DNA of 64,000 bases from assembly GCA_021399435.1 (NCBI GenBank), contig JAJTUP010000074.1, positions 124,001-188,000 on the forward strand, written 5' to 3'. The stretch is from Diaporthe sp. PMI_573 (lineage: Eukaryota > Ascomycota > Sordariomycetes > Diaporthales > Diaporthaceae). Position numbers and translations under genes: made by a program. This document shows positions 58,561 to 64,000 of the stretch, piece after piece (the stretch's first letter is position 1; each line of letters opens with the position of its first letter). Under the pieces are notes generated by a model. It had not been told where the DNA came from and did no database searches. It saw only the letters and a program-made list of their open reading frames with translations.

Positions 58561-60109
58561 GACGGTAGAGGTTCAGAGCGTCCGAAGAGCTTGATATCGA
58601 GTGTGATGCATCTTGAGCACCAATTTGCATTCCAAACCAGGCCAGGTTATATAGAACTTCACCAGTAAGTTTCTAAAGGCCATCAATCTGAGATGAGTGA
58701 TAGCAACGCCCAGTGGGTCGGTAGTCCCGGTTGATCGACGCTCAAACATGATGGTCTTAGTCACGAAGTGTACCCCTTATGCTTAATCTCCTGCCCGAGT
58801 GGATTTCCTCGGTACGTTGAGCATAGCCCCGACGTCAGTCCCGGGAAACACTCGGATTTAGAAACCGCCAAGCTGTACTGCCTCCGGGTGGCTGCTTCAG
58901 CTGCTTTGGCTGCTTGATGCCTGCAAATGCCCAGCAGCGCGACTCGCGCATCTCATGAGGAACGCACTCCTTTCTGTTCACTTGTATGAGATCAGCTGGG
59001 TGAATCTTTTCCCTTAACCTAGGCAGACTACTGTGTAGCAGTGGTTATGAGGAACCCGCTCCTTTCTGTTCATTTGTATGATATCAGTTGGGTGAATCTT
59101 TTTCCTTGACCTAGGCAGACTAGCAGTGGGTAGGGCTGACCCTCCTCCATGATACGAAACGTTAATTTCGGCTGTATGGAGTACCCTTTTCTATTGGCAG
59201 CGTTGGACTCACCAAGTCTCACTTTGCCCAATGTTCTAGCAGAGCACCTTCAGGTGGAGAAGTTAACGTGGGATCTTGGCGGAGGTGTAACTACCACAGT
59301 ATTATCCCAAACAAGGCCTCTCTAGTCTAGTAATTCTGGGCCTTATTGTGGCCTGCGTGACAGGTTTCGTATAGATCATCGCTCTATAGGTCCGTGGCTA
59401 AGCTAGGTTCGTATAAACAGAAGGAAAAGAAGGGGTACCACGAATGGCACGGAACCCACCCCTTTTATAGTGGAATTCAAGGCCCCAGAGCTCCGGAGTC
59501 CGCCGCTTTGTCCGTCCATAACTCCGAGTCCATAACGCCGTGTGCCTGCTAAATACACGCTCCGCCCATAATTTCACCTTGTAGGCATAGAGGTCATGGG
59601 AATCAGGGACCACAGTTTATCACTAATGAAGACACACTATTGGTCCAGAAGCGTAGTGCAATATTTCATACCGCTGTAACATTGGACCGTTCAGGATACT
59701 TGGTCCGCTCAAGACCATTTGTTGAATCTATGGGAGGCCAGTCTTAAGCTTAGTCTAAGGTCTTCTTCAGTTAGATCTAGTTGGGCCGCCGCGACAGGGA
59801 GCTCATAGCAGATGAGGCATGTGCTGGTTAACGCGTAAGAGTTTTCTAATGCTGGCAACCACTTTCCCAATGTTCAGATGGACTATGCTCATCATTGAAA
59901 TTTTATTCTTGAATCAAGATGAAACCTATTAAATAAGAGGCTGAACATCGTATCACTTAATGCACACAAGAGGGCTGAAGTAAGTTCACCAATCAATGGA
60001 TTCTCAGTCTATACAAAATCACCAAACTCTAACCATGCAATTGTAGCCGACCCGATGTTCCTATGCTTGATAGATAGTAACCTGCCGCCCCTCGTTGACA
60101 AAACGCCGT
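58561..60109. other. Gene-free 1.5 kb with duplicate segment
   Basis: No supported gene on either strand. It holds the upstream region of tyrosinase, the tandem duplication reported separately, and a copy of the CTATTGGCAGC block at 59191 followed by GAGAAGTTAACGTGGGATC near 59258. Confidence 0.5.
58957..59122 (+). repeat. Tandem duplication, 92-base period
   Basis: Two copies of 74 bases lie at 58957-59030 and 59049-59122, separated by 18 bases. They share GAGGAAC, CTCCTTTCTGTTCA, GTGAATCTTT and ACCTAGGCAGACTA, and differ at only about nine places. Most differences are C/T or G/A. It sits in the gene-free interval upstream of tyrosinase. Confidence 0.9.
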
Positions 60110-60550
60110 TTACAGCGGCTTCTCGTTGGAAGCGCAGTCGCCGCCACCCAGGCCACCACCGCACAGACGGGTGCAACCGATGCCGAGCGTGGCAACCTTG
60201 GTGCACTCCCCGTCCTTCAGCTCTGTGATGAGGTCCCCCCGGCAGTTGTCGCCACCGTCGTTGTCCTGGAAGGCGAACCAGGTGTCGATCACGGCGTCGA
60301 CCTTGATACTCTTGGCCTCCCCAAGGATGGCGATGTCGCCGGTGGACAGGCCACCGAATCCCTTGGCGGAACCCTCGATCTCGTTCTCACTGGGGACGGT
60401 TAGTCAACTTTTTTGTAACGGAGAGTTGCGATTCGGGTGGAGGGCAACTGATGCTACGTACCAGTTCTCATCCGAAAACTGCTTGGTGTCAGCGGCAAAT
60501 GTGGCGCCGATGAAGCCGGCGATGAAGAGGATGGTAGTGGTAGCACGCAT
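60110..60550 (-). CDS. Small secreted cysteine-rich protein
   Basis: Exons 60462-60550 and 60110-60389 join in phase to 122 residues. The chain starts with a signal peptide (MRATTTILFIAGFIGATFAA). The mature protein of about 100 residues has six cysteines (one from the splice codon, then NCRGD, GEC, GCTRLC and GDC), enough for three disulfides. It ends GGGLGGGDCASNEKPL. No known fold was recognised. Secreted, small and Cys-rich proteins of this kind are effector candidates or antimicrobial proteins; no function is claimed. The gene has its own TATA box. Confidence 0.8.
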
Positions 60551-60689
60551 TTTGAGTGTTGCGAAAAGTCTGGTTATGGAGTGAAGATATGAGAAGTGGT
60601 TGTGGTTGTGATTGTTTTGTCTGAATGTGTTGCTGTTGTTGTGGTTGATGATGTCCTCAATTGCGTCTCTCGAGGAGGGGAACTCCAAT

Positions 60690-60697
60690 TATTTATA
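60690..60697 (-). promoter_or_regulatory. TATA box of the small secreted protein gene
   Basis: TATAAATA on the minus strand, about 140 bases upstream of the ATG at 60550, followed by a CA-rich leader. The distance fits a fungal core promoter. Confidence 0.5.
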
Positions 60698-62382
60698 ATT
60701 AATTGCATCAATTCAATCTGTGGTGAACGCACTCTACTCTTGTTTCGAACAATCTGCCAAAGAGTCGAGTCCGAGATGCGAGGAAGGTCGTGGCCAACTC
60801 TCATCGCAGGTCTCAACTCCTTGTTCGACCGGGCGTTTGGGCTCCATGGCCGTCTGGGGCAATCCATCGTGAGAGGCCTAGCCGAGCCTCAAATCACCAT
60901 GACCGATCCCTTGAGCACCATTACCGTTGAAATGGCGGGACGGCGGTATAAGATTGTAAGCGCCAAGAATTCCATGTTTGGACAAACGTGGTCGTGCTGG
61001 GCCAAGTGAGGCCGGACGGGGGATTTAGACTGGGGACTGAGCGGGCTGGCCTGGGCCCCATTCTCGGCCGACCTGATGCTCGTCTAGTCCTTCTGGCCTA
61101 GTTTGTACCGCGTATGGGGTTCTTCTAATGCATTTGCCCCATTGAGTTGACACCTCTGTACGAATCAACCCAGATACAATTAGATCAGTTGGGCTCAGAG
61201 GTCTCGCACTTTTCACAAACTGCCACTGAAAATAGGTCGATTAGTTTGAAATGCAGGTGGACGTCGGTATTGGACTCTGGCCCGCTCCATTAGCGGCCAT
61301 CGTGAATATGAGTATGACCCGCATTACGGATCTCGTAAGATGCCAAGGCAACTCTGAAGCCCGGAAGGAACACTGGCGTCTGGAGAACCGTAAGCTGTTC
61401 CACTGCGACACGACATCTCTCCGGAATGGTTCCCACGCGTTATCCTCCTTTCTCTGATCCTATCAAATGTTGCATCCCCCCATACAGTTTGCTTTTGCAC
61501 AAGACAACAAACCAAGCCAGGGTATCCAGAGTAGAACAGTTTTCATTGTCTTCTTGGAACAACAGCCACTTGCCTGCTCCCAGAAGAGCCACCTGAGTCC
61601 TGCCTGGCCGTCTTGCCAGTATTAAAAGCAAAGCTAGCAAAAACTTCACATGTAATACAAGCCCCCTCCTGTAATATTCGCTGCACCAGAATCCGCAATC
61701 GAGCAATCTTTAGAGCCGTGAGTCGAATTCAGCTCTACATGGACAGATTCCGTCATCGGCCGCTGTCTATAATAGAGGATCGCCTGCACTGTAATATTTA
61801 GTTGAAGTCCCAGGGAGAGCAGGAGTTTTGATAGGCCCCGTTGGGTTTTCACCATCCTTACTGATTCTGTCGGATGATTTTCAGACGACTTTGAGCTCTG
61901 CCTAGGTTGTTTCTTTCGCATTCACTCCGAACCTGACGACACCGATCTCGTAAATGCTCAAATCCCATGTACCTGAAAGTATGCAAATTTAGCAATTACT
62001 TTTTCCACAAAGCCTCGTCACCACCTTCAAGTCCTCCTGGATTCATACAGCATAGAACATGCCCCGATTCATACAAGGGAACTGTTCATTAACTTGAATA
62101 AGTTCACAAGGAAACATTAGACATATGAATTTCCTTGAGCTTACTAGCAAATTTGGTGCCATGTGCGGCAGACGGCAATTTTAAAGGGGGGCGGGCGTTA
62201 GGCAGCACTTCGCTTGCAAGGGACAGGGGATAAAAATTGTGCCTAAGTGTCTCTCGGTGGTGCCGGATATTGTGTGGAGTTTTTAAGCTATAACTTGATG
62301 ATCGTGAAGTTTTGGCTCTCGAGTCTCTTCCTAGCTACATCATCAGCTTATTCCTACCTGACATGCAAGGTTCCCCGTCACC
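60698..62382. other. Gene-free interval
   Basis: Only short unsupported frames. It contains the promoter of the ankyrin-repeat gene and the upstream region of the small secreted protein gene. Confidence 0.5.
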
Positions 62383-63987
62383 ATGCAGTCCGAACTGTGC
62401 CCCTGGGAAGAGCCAATAATCCTCGCCGCGGCCGCAGGCAAGCTGCAAGAGCTGCAACAAGAGCTGGCCAAGCAAAAGCATGTAGACACGCGCGATCTCG
62501 AGTTCCAGCGCACGTCCCTGCACTGGGCCGCCCTGGGTGGTCACGACGCGGTCGTGCGGCTGCTCCTCGCCCACGGCGCTGATTTGAATGCCATCGAGCC
62601 CAATCACGGCAGGACGCCGCTCCTCGAAGCTGTCGCTAGCGGGCACGAACCCGTCGTGAGGCAGCTGGCTGGTGCGGGCGCCCGCGTCGATACTGCCGAC
62701 ATGCTAGGGGACACCCCATTGATCCTGGCTACAAGACAGAGCAGCGTTGCCATGGCGAGGCTGTTACTGGAAGCAGGGGCTAACCCTAATGTCTGCGACT
62801 GGCGCCGCGGACAGACTCCCCTATCACTGGCGTCGGAGAAGGGACGAGACGACATAGTGGACCTGCTGCTTCATCATGGCGCGGCGGTAAGCCTTGCGGA
62901 TGACGAAGGCACGGTCCCGTTGGCGTATGCTCTAAAAAGTGGACACGATGGGACATTGGCGGCAAGGGAGGCGGGCAAAGGTCCGCGAGATGCTGAGCAG
63001 ATTCTGTCAACCATGATGGTGCAACTCGAGCAACCCGACCCATATCAAGATCTCGACCAAGGGGCAGCCCTCCTGAAGGCTTCGCAAGATGGAAGGCAAG
63101 ACATTGTCAGAGATATCCTCGACGGGAACGCCCACGTTGATATCGATGTCAGAGACAAAGAGGGGCAGACGCCGCTCTCGCACGCGGCTGGGGAAGGGGA
63201 CATTGGAATTGCAACGCTGCTCCTGGACCGAGGTGCCGAAGTCAATACAGTTGACGCGATGCAGTGGACTCCTCTGATGGCCGCGGCTGAAAGAGGACTC
63301 GAGAAAATGGGTTTCCTCCTCCTGCAACGGGGAGCACATCCGGCCCCTCGGGACGCTGACGGGTTCACGCCGCTGCTACTTGCGGCATCGGCGGGATGCG
63401 CTGGGCTCGTATCCAAATTGCTGGACGCCGGGGTGGACCCAAACGCCGTGAACGAGTCGGAAGGGCTGGTCGCGATGAGCAGGGCCGCAGAACACGACCA
63501 CTTCGCTGTGGTAGAGCTCCTCCTTGCTCGTGGAGTTTCGCCAAACGTAGGTGACAGGACTCTCCTCTGTGCTTTGCGAGACCGTGATCGTTCTGAAGAG
63601 GCCGGATCTGATGGCTATCGGCTAATCCGGACGCTCGTCCAGCATGGAGCGGATGTCTTCATGGACGGCTGGACGGATGAGAGGCCGCTCGTAATTGCCG
63701 CAGAGCATGGTCTCACGGATGTCGTGGAACTCTTCTTGCAAGCCGAGTTCACGTCAACTAGAATCAGGCAGGAGCATATCCGCAACGCTGTTTGTGTCGC
63801 TGCCGAGGAGGGAGAGAAAGAGATTTTGAAGATGCCCATGGAGCATTACGTCCGTTGTGACACGAACAGTGAACTTGAGACTCCGTGGGAGTGGGCGAAG
63901 AATTACGAGTTTGGGCAGTCGTTGGAGCTTCTGCGGCCTTACTTCAGCCCAGATCCACATGGAAGAGATGATTCAGACTCGAGTTAG
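62383..63987 (+). CDS. Ankyrin-repeat protein
   Basis: A single exon of 534 residues, complete, ending 13 bases before the window edge. After MQSELCPWEEPIILAAAAGK come ankyrin repeats with the usual TPL-LA-H--VV-LLL-GAD pattern, e.g. RTSLHWAALGGHDAVVRLLL, GQTPLSLASEKGRDDIVDLL, GQTPLSHAAGEGDIGIATLL and DGFTPLLLAASAGCAGLVSK. About ten repeats fill the chain. No other domain is seen; a HET or NACHT partner may be in the next gene, outside the window. Such proteins act as binding scaffolds. Confidence 0.93.
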   Translation: MQSELCPWEEPIILAAAAGKLQELQQELAKQKHVDTRDLEFQRTSLHWAALGGHDAVVRLLLAHGADLNAIEPNHGRTPLLEAVASGHEPVVRQLAGAGARVDTADMLGDTPLILATRQSSVAMARLLLEAGANPNVCDWRRGQTPLSLASEKGRDDIVDLLLHHGAAVSLADDEGTVPLAYALKSGHDGTLAAREAGKGPRDAEQILSTMMVQLEQPDPYQDLDQGAALLKASQDGRQDIVRDILDGNAHVDIDVRDKEGQTPLSHAAGEGDIGIATLLLDRGAEVNTVDAMQWTPLMAAAERGLEKMGFLLLQRGAHPAPRDADGFTPLLLAASAGCAGLVSKLLDAGVDPNAVNESEGLVAMSRAAEHDHFAVVELLLARGVSPNVGDRTLLCALRDRDRSEEAGSDGYRLIRTLVQHGADVFMDGWTDERPLVIAAEHGLTDVVELFLQAEFTSTRIRQEHIRNAVCVAAEEGEKEILKMPMEHYVRCDTNSELETPWEWAKNYEFGQSLELLRPYFSPDPHGRDDSDSS

Positions 63988-64000
63988 GGGTCTACTATTG

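Overview
The window is nuclear DNA of a filamentous ascomycete (Pezizomycotina). Genes lie on both strands and are spaced apart. They carry short GT-AG introns, mostly 50-130 bp, that can be placed by joining conserved protein blocks. The families present are typical of that group: a HET-domain protein, a HET-associated membrane protein, a Zn2Cys6 regulator, fungal glycoside hydrolases, a secreted tyrosinase, a GPI-anchor candidate and a small secreted cysteine-rich protein. The species cannot be fixed from sequence alone. Exon joins are my own reading, checked by phase; where a join could not be settled I say so.

0-5 kb: a secreted, probably GPI-anchored cysteine-rich protein and an MFS transporter. 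5-21 kb: a group that looks like nucleotide-sugar metabolism. It holds a hexapeptide sugar acetyltransferase, a histidine-type phosphatase, two dimeric alpha-beta barrel (ABM-like) proteins, a UDP-glucuronate decarboxylase-type enzyme, a UDP-glucose 6-dehydrogenase, a WecE-type PLP sugar aminotransferase, a DUF3605 protein (N-acetylglucosamine-induced protein 1 family) and a short-chain dehydrogenase. Together they could take UDP-glucose to UDP-glucuronate, then a 4-keto pentose, then a 4-amino sugar that could be acetylated. No glycosyltransferase is visible.

21-28 kb: a degenerate zone with a tRNA-like relic, an AT-rich stretch full of stop codons, a kinase-like pseudogene and a coiled-coil gene with in-frame stops. 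Most of the stops are TAA or TAG where glutamine is plausible, as C-to-T change at CpA (RIP-like) would produce.

28-40 kb: a carbohydrate-use cluster with a sugar porter, a GH1 beta-glucosidase, a Zn2Cys6 regulator, a GH43 enzyme and a GH35-type beta-galactosidase. The last is interrupted by two in-frame TAG codons. 40-51 kb: a broken CorA-like gene, a HET-associated membrane protein, a small four-helix membrane protein and a HET-domain protein. 51-56 kb: an NAD(P)-binding epimerase-like protein, a FAR1-type DNA-binding protein with a TAG followed by about 100 in-frame codons, and a coiled-coil protein. 57-64 kb: a secreted tyrosinase with an odd splice acceptor, a 92-bp-period duplication, a small secreted cysteine-rich protein and an ankyrin-repeat protein that ends 13 bases before the window edge.
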